From Alphaproteobacteria bacterium (lineage in GTDB: Bacteria; Pseudomonadota; Alphaproteobacteria; Micavibrionales; Micavibrionaceae): a DNA stretch of 55,920 bases. Below, in pieces: positions 35,609 to 43,073 of the stretch (position 1 is its first letter; each line of letters begins with the position of its first letter). The notes beneath the pieces were generated by a model. It was not told the origin of the DNA and searched no databases. It saw nothing but the letters and a program-made list of their open reading frames with translations. A program made the translations under genes and the position numbers. The stretch covers positions 87,421 through 143,340 of the forward strand of contig JAGRIU010000034.1 of the NCBI GenBank assembly GCA_020443075.1. The letters are read 5' to 3'.

Positions 35609-37114
35609 TTATTCGCTGCTGGCGGAAAAATACCCGATGTGATTCGGATCCAGATCCGAAAAGCGCGTCAGGTTTGGATCAAAATACATTTTCACGGTCC
35701 CGATGGGGCCGTGTCTTTGTTTGGCCACGATACATTCGCCGATATTATGCGCGCGCTCCATGCTTTCCTGCCACTTCATATGCTTTTCCGTGCCCGGCTC
35801 CGGCTCGGTCCGCGACAAGTAATATTCTTCGCGGTAAACAAACATCACCACGTCCGCATCCTGCTCGATAGAACCCGACTCCCGCAAGTCCGAAAGCTGC
35901 GGACGTTTATCCTCGCGCTGTTCCACTGCCCGCGAAAGCTGCGACAGAGCAATCACCGGAATTTCAAGCTCCTTGGCGATGGCTTTCAGCCCGCGTGTAA
36001 TCTCCGAAACCTCTAAAACGCGGTTGGCTTCGGACTGGCGGCCTCCGTTCCCGCGCAAAAGCTGGAGATAGTCCACAACCAGCATATCCAGCCCGTGCTG
36101 GCGCTTGAGCCTGCGCGCACGCGTTCGCACCGCCCCGATCGACAGCGCAGGCGTATCGTCAATATAGAGCGGCACCTGGCTCATTTTTTGCGCCGCCTCG
36201 ACAAAGGCGCGGAAATCTTCCTGCTTGATATTGCCTTTACGGATCGCATCGCCGGAGATCCCCGACTGCTCGGACAAAATCCGCCCCGCGAGCTGTTCGG
36301 CCGCCATCTCGAGGCTGAAAAACGCCACGCGCCCGCCTTGCGTGCCGCCGCTCTCGGCATAGGCTTTCGCCGCATTAAACGCCCAGTTCACCGCCAGCGC
36401 CGTCTTCCCCATCGACGGCCGTCCGGCCAGAATCAGCAAATCGGAATTTTGAAACCCCCCCAGTTTCTTATCGACATCCATCAGTCCCGACGTTACCCCC
36501 GTCACATGTCCGTCGGACTTATACGCTTTTTCCGCGTGTTCAATGGCGGTCAGCACCGAATCGCGCAGCGTAATAAACCCGCCCTTCACCTCGCCGCTTT
36601 CTGCCAGTTCAAACAGGCGCATTTCCGCGTGTTCGATGGTGTGCTGCGCATCCTTGTCCAAAGAATGGGTAAAGGACTCATTCACTACATCTTCGCCCAG
36701 CGTAATGAGCGCCCGTCGCAAATGCAGTTCGTAAATCGCTCGCGCATACTCCTCGATATTAATGACGTTGATCACGCCCGCGGCCAGATCCGCCAGATAG
36801 GCCGCCCCGCCGACATTTTCCAGGTCTGCGTCTTTCTCGAAATAATTTTTCAGTGTCACCGGCGAAGCCGTTTGTCCGCGCTCAATCAGGGTAATAATCG
36901 CGGAAAAAATCCGCTGGTGCGCCGGTAGAAAAAAATGATCGGCTTTTAAAAAGTCGTTTATTTTCTCATAGCCGCGGTTATCCACGAGCAACGCCCCGAG
37001 CAAGCCCTGTTCGGCTTCAGGGTTGTGCGGCAACATCCGGTAAGCCGGAGAGTCATCATTCTGAGGCCCGGCTAAATCTTCGGGACGCGTCTGAAGGGCA
37101 AGATCGTAAACCAT
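35609..37114 (-). CDS. dnaB: Replicative DNA helicase DnaB
   Basis: Hexameric helicase that unwinds DNA at the replication fork and recruits primase (501 residues). N-terminal domain: LPHNPEAEQGLLGALLVDN. RecA-like C-terminal domain: DLLILAGRPSMGKTALAVNW (Walker A near residue 230), RVAFFSLEMAAEQLAGRI, LDMLVVDYLQLL (Walker B), IPVIALSQLSRAVEQR, and SDLRESGSIEQDADVVMF. No intein. The annotated ATG (37112-37114) lies right after the T-run of an intrinsic terminator and has no Shine-Dalgarno sequence. The internal ATG at 37036 (MLPHNPEAEQ) is a possible alternative start. Confidence 0.96.
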   Translation of the reverse strand: MVYDLALQTRPEDLAGPQNDDSPAYRMLPHNPEAEQGLLGALLVDNRGYEKINDFLKADHFFLPAHQRIFSAIITLIERGQTASPVTLKNYFEKDADLENVGGAAYLADLAAGVINVINIEEYARAIYELHLRRALITLGEDVVNESFTHSLDKDAQHTIEHAEMRLFELAESGEVKGGFITLRDSVLTAIEHAEKAYKSDGHVTGVTSGLMDVDKKLGGFQNSDLLILAGRPSMGKTALAVNWAFNAAKAYAESGGTQGGRVAFFSLEMAAEQLAGRILSEQSGISGDAIRKGNIKQEDFRAFVEAAQKMSQVPLYIDDTPALSIGAVRTRARRLKRQHGLDMLVVDYLQLLRGNGGRQSEANRVLEVSEITRGLKAIAKELEIPVIALSQLSRAVEQREDKRPQLSDLRESGSIEQDADVVMFVYREEYYLSRTEPEPGTEKHMKWQESMERAHNIGECIVAKQRHGPIGTVKMYFDPNLTRFSDLDPNHIGYFSASSE

Positions 37115-37117
37115 GAA

Positions 37118-37156
37118 AAAAAGCTAGCAAACATAAACCCTGCTCGCTAGCTTTTT
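37118..37156 (-). terminator. Intrinsic terminator between rplI and dnaB
   Basis: Arms AAAAAGCTAGC (37118-37128) and GCTAGCTTTTT (37146-37156) are exact reverse complements with a 17-base loop. On the minus strand the hairpin is followed by a T-run that ends 1-2 bases before the dnaB start codon. It would end the rpsF-rpsR-rplI transcript and limit readthrough into dnaB. Confidence 0.8.
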
Positions 37157-37187
37157 AAAATTTTAAGATGTGAATAGCGGGGAGAAC

Positions 37188-37943
37188 TTACGCCTCTTCG
37201 CTATCCTCGGCCGTATCTTCAGCAGGCTCTTCGCCTTCTGCAGCCTCGGCGGCTTCTTCGGCAGCCTTTTTAGCGGCAGCCTTTTCGGCGCGTTTGGCCG
37301 CACGCTCTTCTTCTTTAGCAGCGTCCTCGGCAGCTTTCTCGGCTTCTTCGGCGCGGCGTTCTTTTTCCGCTTCCAAAGCGCCTTCTTCCAGAACCTCGGC
37401 CAGAGCTTCTGTCTGGTCTTGTTCTTCGGCTTCCGCCTGTGCATCCGCCAGCAAGGCTTTGCCTGTTTCGGCTTGAAGCGCGGCTTCTTCGTTAGTACGG
37501 GCAATGTTCACCGTAATGGCGACCTTCACCTCGGGGTGCAGGGCGATATCAACAGGGAACAAACCGATCGTTTTGAAGTTTTGGTTCAAAGCCACCATAT
37601 TGCGGGCAATCTCGATATTGCTGGCGTCTGCGGCGGCCAACGCGATATCGCGGGCGTTCACAGACCCGAAAAGCTGGCCGCTTTCGGAAGCCTGACGGAT
37701 CAGGGCAATCTTCAGGCCTTCCAGCTTCTTCGCCACTTTCTGGGCTTCGGCTTTGCGCTTGTCGTTTTCGGCCTCCAGAGTTTTCTTCTGGGCTTCGAAA
37801 TAGGCAATATTGGATTTGCTGGCGCGCAGGGCTTTCTTCTGCGGCAGCAGGTAGTTGCGGGCATAACCGGGCTTAACGGACACGACATCGCCCATTTGAC
37901 CGAGTTTTTCCACGCGCTCAAGCAAAATAACTTGTGTAGACAT
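37188..37943 (-). CDS. rplI: 50S ribosomal protein L9 with long charged C-terminal tail
   Basis: Large-subunit protein L9 at the base of the L1 stalk. N-terminal domain: ILLERVEKLGQMGDVVSVKPGYARNYL-type signature (residues 5-30, KPGYARNYLLPQKKAL seen), central helix, and C-terminal domain ending about residue 150 (DIALHPEVKVAITVNIAR). The protein is 251 residues against about 150 in most bacteria. The extra 95-100 residues are almost only Ala, Glu, Lys and Arg (EEAEKAAEDAAKEEERAAKR; ending GEEPAEDTAEDSEEA), a predicted long helix or coiled coil. Third gene of rpsF-rpsR-rplI. Confidence 0.95.
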   Translation of the reverse strand: MSTQVILLERVEKLGQMGDVVSVKPGYARNYLLPQKKALRASKSNIAYFEAQKKTLEAENDKRKAEAQKVAKKLEGLKIALIRQASESGQLFGSVNARDIALAAADASNIEIARNMVALNQNFKTIGLFPVDIALHPEVKVAITVNIARTNEEAALQAETGKALLADAQAEAEEQDQTEALAEVLEEGALEAEKERRAEEAEKAAEDAAKEEERAAKRAEKAAAKKAAEEAAEAAEGEEPAEDTAEDSEEA

Positions 37944-37964
37944 TGTTCAAATCTCCTTCAAACT

Positions 37965-38246
37965 TTACCGTGAAGACGGCCGCGGGGCACGCGGGGCTTC
38001 GCTTTCTGTGCGAACATAAGGCATCAAACCCATAAAGCGGGCGCGCTTGATAGCGCGGGCCAGTTCGCGTTGTTTCTTCTGGGATACAACCGTAATCCGG
38101 CTGGGCACGATTTTCCCGCGCTCGGAAATATAACGGCCCAGAGTTCTGGTATCTTTCCAGTCAATCGCCGGAGCGTTCGGACCCGTAAACGGACAGGTCT
38201 TGGGACGACGGAAAAACGGACGTTTTTGAGGTGTTGCAGTGCTCAT
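37965..38246 (-). CDS. rpsR: 30S ribosomal protein S18
   Basis: Small-subunit protein, 93 residues. The S18 core is seen in [38 protein letters not shown] and [20 protein letters not shown]. Slightly extended basic N- and C-termini. Shares one base with the end of rpsF, consistent with the S6:S18 pair being made together and binding 16S rRNA as a heterodimer. Confidence 0.97.
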   Translation of the reverse strand: MSTATPQKRPFFRRPKTCPFTGPNAPAIDWKDTRTLGRYISERGKIVPSRITVVSQKKQRELARAIKRARFMGLMPYVRTESEAPRAPRPSSR

Positions 38247-38617
38247 TATGCGGCTTCCTTATCATTTCTTGAATCATCTTGAGAATCACGATCATGCTGC
38301 GGACGCATCATCACGGACGGCCCGGTAGACAGCTCGTCAAGTTTGATCGTCAAAGAGCGCACGACATCTTCGTTCAGGCGCATCAAACGCTCCAGCTCGA
38401 TCAAAGCTGCCGCAGGCGCATCGCTTTCGATCAACGTATAGTGCCCTTTACGACTTTTGTTGATTTTATAGGCGAACGTCTTCAGGCCCCATTGCTCGAC
38501 CTTGTGGATTTGGCCGCCCATATCGGTAATAACTTTGCTAAAGCCCTCGGTCAGGGTCTTCACCTGAGCCTCGGTCAGATCTTGCCGTGCGATAAACACG
38601 GTTTCATAGTAAGGCAT
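38246..38617 (-). CDS. rpsF: 30S ribosomal protein S6
   Basis: Small-subunit protein of 123 residues, partner of S18. [20 protein letters not shown] is the typical start, followed by [20 protein letters not shown] and [19 protein letters not shown]. The acidic/Asp-rich tail is common in S6. AGAGGAGC lies 7 bases before the ATG. First gene of the operon, with about 100 bases of leader downstream of a good promoter. Confidence 0.97.
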   Translation of the reverse strand: MPYYETVFIARQDLTEAQVKTLTEGFSKVITDMGGQIHKVEQWGLKTFAYKINKSRKGHYTLIESDAPAAALIELERLMRLNEDVVRSLTIKLDELSTGPSVMMRPQHDRDSQDDSRNDKEAA

Positions 38618-38722
38618 ATTTATGCTCCTCTTGGGTTAACGCCCCAAAGATAAAGAGATCAGGCTCTATCCCGGGGCCAAGCCGACCCTCATTAAAGACC
38701 GGCGAGGTTACGAATGGCCGCG

Positions 38723-38751
38723 ACTATGGCCCAGCCCCGACCAAAAAGCAA
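38723..38751 (-). promoter_or_regulatory. Promoter of the rpsF-rpsR-rplI operon
   Basis: On the minus strand TTGCTT (38746-38751), 17 bases, CATAGT (38723-38728), followed by about 100 bases of leader before the rpsF ATG. The leader contains CGCCGGTC and GGTCGGC stretches that could form part of an S6:S18-binding autoregulatory structure, known for this operon in other bacteria, but I could not fold it. Confidence 0.5.
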
Positions 38752-39037
38752 GGTTTTTTACGAATCTTTAAAATTTTTACGAAATCTTTAAAAAATTAAT
38801 CGCGGCCCACAAAGTGTTAAGAGGGTACTTACTCTATATATAAGGTCTAAATCGCATAAAATAATAAAGTAATTTCAAGTGCTTGATAATTTTTATTGGA
38901 AAGTGCGCCGCTTCTCTATAAGGTAAAAACAACTCAAAAAATTATGAAGACGCGTTAACTTTTTGTTTACGAATTAAGACTATTTTAACGGAAATTGCAT
39001 AAAATTTTAGAGACATGAACGAATTTTCGGGTGCTGA
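38752..39037 (+). other. AT-rich divergent spacer upstream of the 399-residue protein gene
   Basis: No gene seen. The sequence is much richer in A and T than its surroundings, with several TATA-like stretches (for example TATATATAAGG near 38836) and GTTAACTTTTTGTTTACG near 38956. It probably holds the promoter and binding sites for the gene at 39038. A nine-codon ATG ORF (39015) overlaps the start codon of that gene out of frame. Confidence 0.4.
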
Positions 39038-40237
39038 ATGGTAAGCATTTTAAACGACACAGGCTACAAAAGTGCTTTTAATGAAGTCACAGACGTCAAA
39101 GGCGTTTTGGCGGCAGATCCTGGCTACCATGTGACAGCCACAGGCCAGACGATTGCACAGAAAAATCTTAATTACGGCGCCAAACAAGAAACAATCGGCC
39201 GTGTAGGTATCGATCTTCTTGATCAAACGATCCACAAAAGTGCCCCACAAACCGCTCTGTCCACACTAACGGGGCGTAATTACCTACAAGATGCATCTTT
39301 GAAAACAAGTGCATCGAACCTGACATCGGGTACGAGCGCAGGCGGCAACATTGATTCTGCCCGCACAGGAAAGCAGCTCAAAAGCCAGCTGGGCGATACG
39401 ATGAGAGATTTTAAAGCGGATTTGAAGGCAGCCCAACAATCTGTTCGCAATGCCATGCAACAAGGCGCAGAAGGAACGCCGGGTATAAACCACGACAGAG
39501 CCGTTAATAGTTTTGCCCCGCCGGCCAATCGCAGTGATGCAGGGATGGCGATGTCTTTAGCGGCGGGCAGCGTTTACGGTTTTATGGCTGTAACCTCGGC
39601 AATAAGCGAAGTCAAAAGCTCAATGAAAGGCAATCTCTCGCCGGCACAAGAAGCGCAACTGGCCGACAAAATGCGGAATCTTCTGGTCCCGCCGATCGAT
39701 CCGAGCACCGGAGAGCCGCAAGGAGATCCGGCTGTGGCTAACAATTTCACGCCCGAGGCTTATAAAGCACTGGCAAAAATGGAGCCGCCGGAACTGGTCA
39801 AGCTGTTCAAGGAAGTCATGAGACCGCCTGAAATGCAACCGGAATACATAGCGATAGCCGCCGCACAAACCAAAATCGGCAATGCCTTGAATACAAAAGT
39901 AGAAAAAGCAAGCGAAGCCGTCGTGGCCAAAGCGTCAGGATCAATCAGCGCGGAAGCGGTAAAAGTTGGTGAAAACACCGTAAGCGATGTGAAAAAGAAA
40001 GTCGTCAATGATGGCGACGGACCGTCTGATACGGGTGTTAAGGCGAGCTGGGCTGAATTGCCGATTGCAGCAGTCACCGTTGACAATACCGAAACCACGA
40101 GAGGGCCGGTCACTGTGAAGGTAGCAAAACCGCTGGTAAGTATGGCGTCGATTAAAGAAACCTTGGCCTCCGTGCCGAAACCGCCGCCAGCGCCGAAATA
40201 CGACAACGAGCCTGCCCCGCTTGCCGCTGTGGCATAA
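39038..40237 (+). CDS. Protein of unknown function, 399 residues
   Basis: ATG start, weak ribosome-binding site. No signal peptide. Residues about 125-145 are helical and charged (KQLKSQLGDTMRDFKADLKA). One hydrophobic patch near 172-190 (AGMAMSLAAGSVYGFMAVTS) could be a single membrane helix or buried helix. The C-terminal third is Val/Lys/Ala rich and ends in a Pro-rich tail (VPKPPPAPKYDNEPAPL). Composition (Ala, Ser, Lys, low Cys) and the large upstream AT-rich spacer recall the unknown protein at 33586. Neither shows a family I recognise. Monocistronic by appearance. Confidence 0.65.
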   Translation: MVSILNDTGYKSAFNEVTDVKGVLAADPGYHVTATGQTIAQKNLNYGAKQETIGRVGIDLLDQTIHKSAPQTALSTLTGRNYLQDASLKTSASNLTSGTSAGGNIDSARTGKQLKSQLGDTMRDFKADLKAAQQSVRNAMQQGAEGTPGINHDRAVNSFAPPANRSDAGMAMSLAAGSVYGFMAVTSAISEVKSSMKGNLSPAQEAQLADKMRNLLVPPIDPSTGEPQGDPAVANNFTPEAYKALAKMEPPELVKLFKEVMRPPEMQPEYIAIAAAQTKIGNALNTKVEKASEAVVAKASGSISAEAVKVGENTVSDVKKKVVNDGDGPSDTGVKASWAELPIAAVTVDNTETTRGPVTVKVAKPLVSMASIKETLASVPKPPPAPKYDNEPAPLAAVA

Positions 40238-40296
40238 CGTAGCTGCTTAAACCAAAACGCTAGCCATCCTGCGCGGGTCTCTGCTATCCTGAATGT

Positions 40297-40887
40297 ATGA
40301 GCTCAAAACCGTTTCCACCGCAAAATCCCGCACCTGAAAACCCTGTTCGTTCCGTATGTGTCTTTTGCGCCTCGTCCGACAATGTGCCCGAGATCTACAA
40401 AACAGCCGCCGCCGATTTGGGGCGCCTGTGCGCGCAAGAGGGCTGGCAGGTTGTCTATGGCGGCGCGCATTCCGGCCTGATGGGCCTCCTCGCCGACAAT
40501 GCGCTGGCCGCGGGGGGTGAGGTCGTCGGCGTGATCCCCGAATTTCTCAAAAACCGCGAGCGAGCGCATTCCGGCGTAAGCAGACTCTACACGACAAAAG
40601 ACATGCACGAGCGCCAGCAAAAAATGGCCGAACTCTCCGACGCGTTTGTCGTTCTGCCCGGCGGGCTGGGGACATTGGCCGAATTCTTCGAAGTCTTGAC
40701 CTGGAAACAGGTCGGCCTGCACGACAAGCCCATCGCGCTGATGGATATCGGCGGCCATTGGGGGCCTCTGGAACAAATGATCGGGCAAGTCGCCGCGCAA
40801 GGCTTCATGTATCAAAACCCGGAAAATCTCTACACGATTTTAAAAACGGTTGAAGAGGTGAAAAATTTTTTGCATACAAAAGCGTAA
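40297..40887 (+). CDS. LOG-family protein (cytokinin riboside 5'-monophosphate phosphoribohydrolase-like)
   Basis: A 196-residue Rossmann-like protein of the TIGR00730/LOG family. SVCVFCASSDNVPEIY is the typical N-terminus, GWQVVYGGAHSGLMGLLADN follows, and the active-site motif is PGGLGTLAEFFEVLTWKQ (PGGxGTxxE). The family hydrolyses nucleoside 5'-monophosphates such as AMP or cytokinin nucleotides to base and ribose 5-phosphate; in bacteria the physiological substrate is often unclear. ATG start, about 60 bases after the unknown gene. Confidence 0.88.
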   Translation: MSSKPFPPQNPAPENPVRSVCVFCASSDNVPEIYKTAAADLGRLCAQEGWQVVYGGAHSGLMGLLADNALAAGGEVVGVIPEFLKNRERAHSGVSRLYTTKDMHERQQKMAELSDAFVVLPGGLGTLAEFFEVLTWKQVGLHDKPIALMDIGGHWGPLEQMIGQVAAQGFMYQNPENLYTILKTVEEVKNFLHTKA

Positions 40888-40986
40888 TTTGCGCTTTATT
40901 TGCAATGAAGAGCCCTGCTAGACTAGGCTGCCGATAAAGGCTAGAATAAAACCGGAAGAATATTGTAAAGCAAAGACACCCGAACT

Positions 40987-42051
40987 GTGCAATACCATCA
41001 CTCAAAAGACAAAGCCGAAGAGCTTTCGCAGCAAGCGCTGGATCGAATCCGCAAGGACGGCTTGAAGCTGATCCCACAGACCTTTGAACTCTGGTACGCA
41101 TATTTTTCAGGTGAAAATCCGGATGTGATCCGAGCCATTGATCTGCTGGAAGCAAAAAAGCAAACCATTACGAATGAAAAATGTGACGAAATCTATAATC
41201 AGTTTCTAAATCGTTCAACGCAGGAAAAACAGGTCACCGAAGCCGGCCACAAAGTCCAAGACACGATCCAGGCCATGAGCTCTCAGGTCGATGACATCAA
41301 ATCAGCCAATATAAAATATAAAAAGGCCCTGGAAGAAGCGTCCGAGCGCCTCTCCGGCAACATTGAAATGAATGAAATCCGTGAAACGCTTGATACGGTT
41401 GTTTCTTCGACAAACGATGTGATCGCCCGGAACGCAGAACTCGAACAAGAATTGGAACGCTCTTCTTCGGCAATGAAAGCGCTACAAAAAGACCTGGAAA
41501 TGGTGCGCAAGCAAGCCCTGCTGGATGGGCTGACCAATCTGGCCAATCGCCGGGCTTTCGAAGATAAAATCCTGCAAATTATCGAAGATTCTGAGAGCAG
41601 CGGTCAGGCCTTTTCGCTGCTCATCATCGACATCGATCATTTTAAAAGCTTTAATGACACCTATGGACATCAGGTCGGCGATCAGGTCTTGCGACTCGTC
41701 TCCAGAACATTGATTGAGGGTGTGAAAGGCCGAGACTTTCCCGCGCGCTACGGCGGAGAGGAATTCGCGGTGATTTTACCGGAAACAAATATCGACGCAG
41801 CTGTGAGAGTCGGAGAATCCCTTCGCAAAGTGATTGCCGGCAAAGAATTAATCAACCGGAATTCCGGCGAGGTTTTGGGCCGGGTTACAATTTCCGGCGG
41901 CGTGGCCCAATATGTAAGCGGTGAAGCGATTGAGAATTTGATAGAGCGCGCCGATACGGCCCTTTATACAGCCAAGCATAATGGCCGCAATCAGGTGACA
42001 GCCGCGCCGATGCCTTCGCAAAAATATGGCTCTCAGGCTAAATCCAATTAA
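40987..42051 (+). CDS. Diguanylate cyclase (GGDEF) with N-terminal coiled coil
   Basis: A 354-residue cytoplasmic protein from a GTG start; no membrane segment. The N-terminal 165 residues are helical (ELSQQALDRIRKDGLKLIPQ; coiled coil about 95-165). The GGDEF domain follows: DGLTNLANRRAFEDKI, LLIIDIDHFKSFNDTYGH, and the active site ARYGGEEFAVILPE, a catalytically competent GGEEF variant, then ADTALYTAKHNGRNQV. The usual inhibitory RxxD site five residues upstream reads KGRD, so product inhibition may be weak. Makes c-di-GMP, which often controls exopolysaccharide; the polysaccharide operon begins about 90 bases downstream. Confidence 0.9.
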   Translation: MQYHHSKDKAEELSQQALDRIRKDGLKLIPQTFELWYAYFSGENPDVIRAIDLLEAKKQTITNEKCDEIYNQFLNRSTQEKQVTEAGHKVQDTIQAMSSQVDDIKSANIKYKKALEEASERLSGNIEMNEIRETLDTVVSSTNDVIARNAELEQELERSSSAMKALQKDLEMVRKQALLDGLTNLANRRAFEDKILQIIEDSESSGQAFSLLIIDIDHFKSFNDTYGHQVGDQVLRLVSRTLIEGVKGRDFPARYGGEEFAVILPETNIDAAVRVGESLRKVIAGKELINRNSGEVLGRVTISGGVAQYVSGEAIENLIERADTALYTAKHNGRNQVTAAPMPSQKYGSQAKSN

Positions 42052-42140
42052 CAACAGACGGAAAATCCGGACTTCTTTCTTGCTTTATAGAGCGCGGGCC
42101 TTTAAGGATGACGCCGTGATAACAACAGGATTTGAAAGCC

Positions 42141-42956
42141 GTGTATAACTACCTCGACGAACTCGAAGCCAAAAGCATTTATATCATCCGCGAAGCATAC
42201 AACCGCTTGACGCCCTTGGGCATGATGTGGTCGATCGGCAAGGATTCCACAGCGCTGCTCTGGATGGTGCGCAAAGCCTTCTTTGGCCGCGTACCGTTTC
42301 CTGTTGCCTTGCTCGATACGGATCAGGAAATGGACGAGGTTTATGCCTTCCGTGATCGCTTGATTAAGGAATGGGATCTGGAATGCATCAACTGGCCGTG
42401 CCCGCCCGAAGAAGAGATGGACCAGACCTTGCCGCCCAACACCCGCAGCGCCATGCGCAAAACCGAAGGGCTCAAAGGCTTACTCGAAAAACACAAGTTC
42501 AAAGGTATGATCGGTGGAATTCGCCGCGACGAACAAGGTCTGCGCGCCAAGGAACGCGTTTTTTCCCCGCGCTCTATGGATGGCTCGTGGGACTTTAAAG
42601 ACCAGCCGCCGGAATTCTGGGACCAGTATAAAACCGAGTTCCCCGAGGGCTGTCACCTGCGCGTCCACCCGATCCTGCACTGGACGGAAAAAGACATCTG
42701 GCGTTATCACCTGCGCGAAGGCATCCCGTTCTGCGAGCTTTATCTGGCGCGTGAAGATAAAGAGACCGGAAAAATGATGCGCTACCGCTCTTTGGGTGAG
42801 AAAAACATCACCTTCCCGGTTGAAAGCAGCGCCGCAACAATCGAAGAAATTATTCACGAACTCGAAACCACCAACACGTCGGAACGCGCAGGCCGCGCCA
42901 TGGATAAGGAAACCGAAGACAGCTTCGAGAAATTGAGAGCGCGGGGGTATATGTGA
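42141..42956 (+). CDS. cysD: Sulfate adenylyltransferase subunit 2 (ATP sulfurylase)
   Basis: Catalytic subunit that adenylates sulfate to APS together with CysN. About 271 residues from the GTG at 42141 (AGGA 10 bases upstream; a TTG at 42132 is possible). The N-type PP-loop is MMWSIGKDSTALLWMVRKAF. RKTEGLKGLLEKHKF, GGIRRDEQGLRAKERVFSPR, and HWTEKDIWRYHLREGIPF follow, and the C-terminal TNTSERAGRAMDKETE is the typical CysD ending. First gene of a 10.7-kb co-directional block; cysNC follows after 117 bases containing a repeat element. Confidence 0.94.
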   Translation: MYNYLDELEAKSIYIIREAYNRLTPLGMMWSIGKDSTALLWMVRKAFFGRVPFPVALLDTDQEMDEVYAFRDRLIKEWDLECINWPCPPEEEMDQTLPPNTRSAMRKTEGLKGLLEKHKFKGMIGGIRRDEQGLRAKERVFSPRSMDGSWDFKDQPPEFWDQYKTEFPEGCHLRVHPILHWTEKDIWRYHLREGIPFCELYLAREDKETGKMMRYRSLGEKNITFPVESSAATIEEIIHELETTNTSERAGRAMDKETEDSFEKLRARGYM

Positions 42957-42995
42957 CAGAAGTCTTGACCTTCCATTTATGAAGGCCTTAGACGA

Positions 42996-43062
42996 TGTCA
43001 TCCCTGCGAAAGCAGGGATCCGGTAAAATTACCTGAAATTTCTCGCCGTTCTCGAAATGACA
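42996..43062. repeat. Dispersed-repeat-like palindromic element between cysD and cysNC
   Basis: TGTCATCCCTGCGAAAGCAGG..., with an 8-bp stem ATCCCTGC / GCAGGGAT closed by a GAAA tetraloop (43000-43019). It ends with TTCTCGAAATGACA, whose last six bases complement the first six (42996-43001 with 43057-43062). This design (TGTCAT...GAAA...ATGACA) resembles small dispersed palindromic repeats common in proteobacterial genomes. Lying inside an operon, it could stabilise or attenuate the transcript. Confidence 0.65.
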
Positions 43063-43073
43063 AAGAGGAAAAA

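Noticed and set aside
37188..37490. L9 tail as a frameshift or separate fused gene
   Set aside because: The frame is continuous, and the tail is simple charged repeat sequence without a domain, so extension of L9 is the simpler view.
37163..37504. Minus-strand Lys/Pro/Arg-rich frame within rplI
   Set aside because: Out-of-frame reading of the low-complexity L9 tail; it has no own start region.
39015..39044. Nine-codon ORF overlapping the start of the 399-residue protein gene, as a possible leader peptide
   Set aside because: Too short to distinguish from chance, and no regulatory codon run or hairpin supports it.
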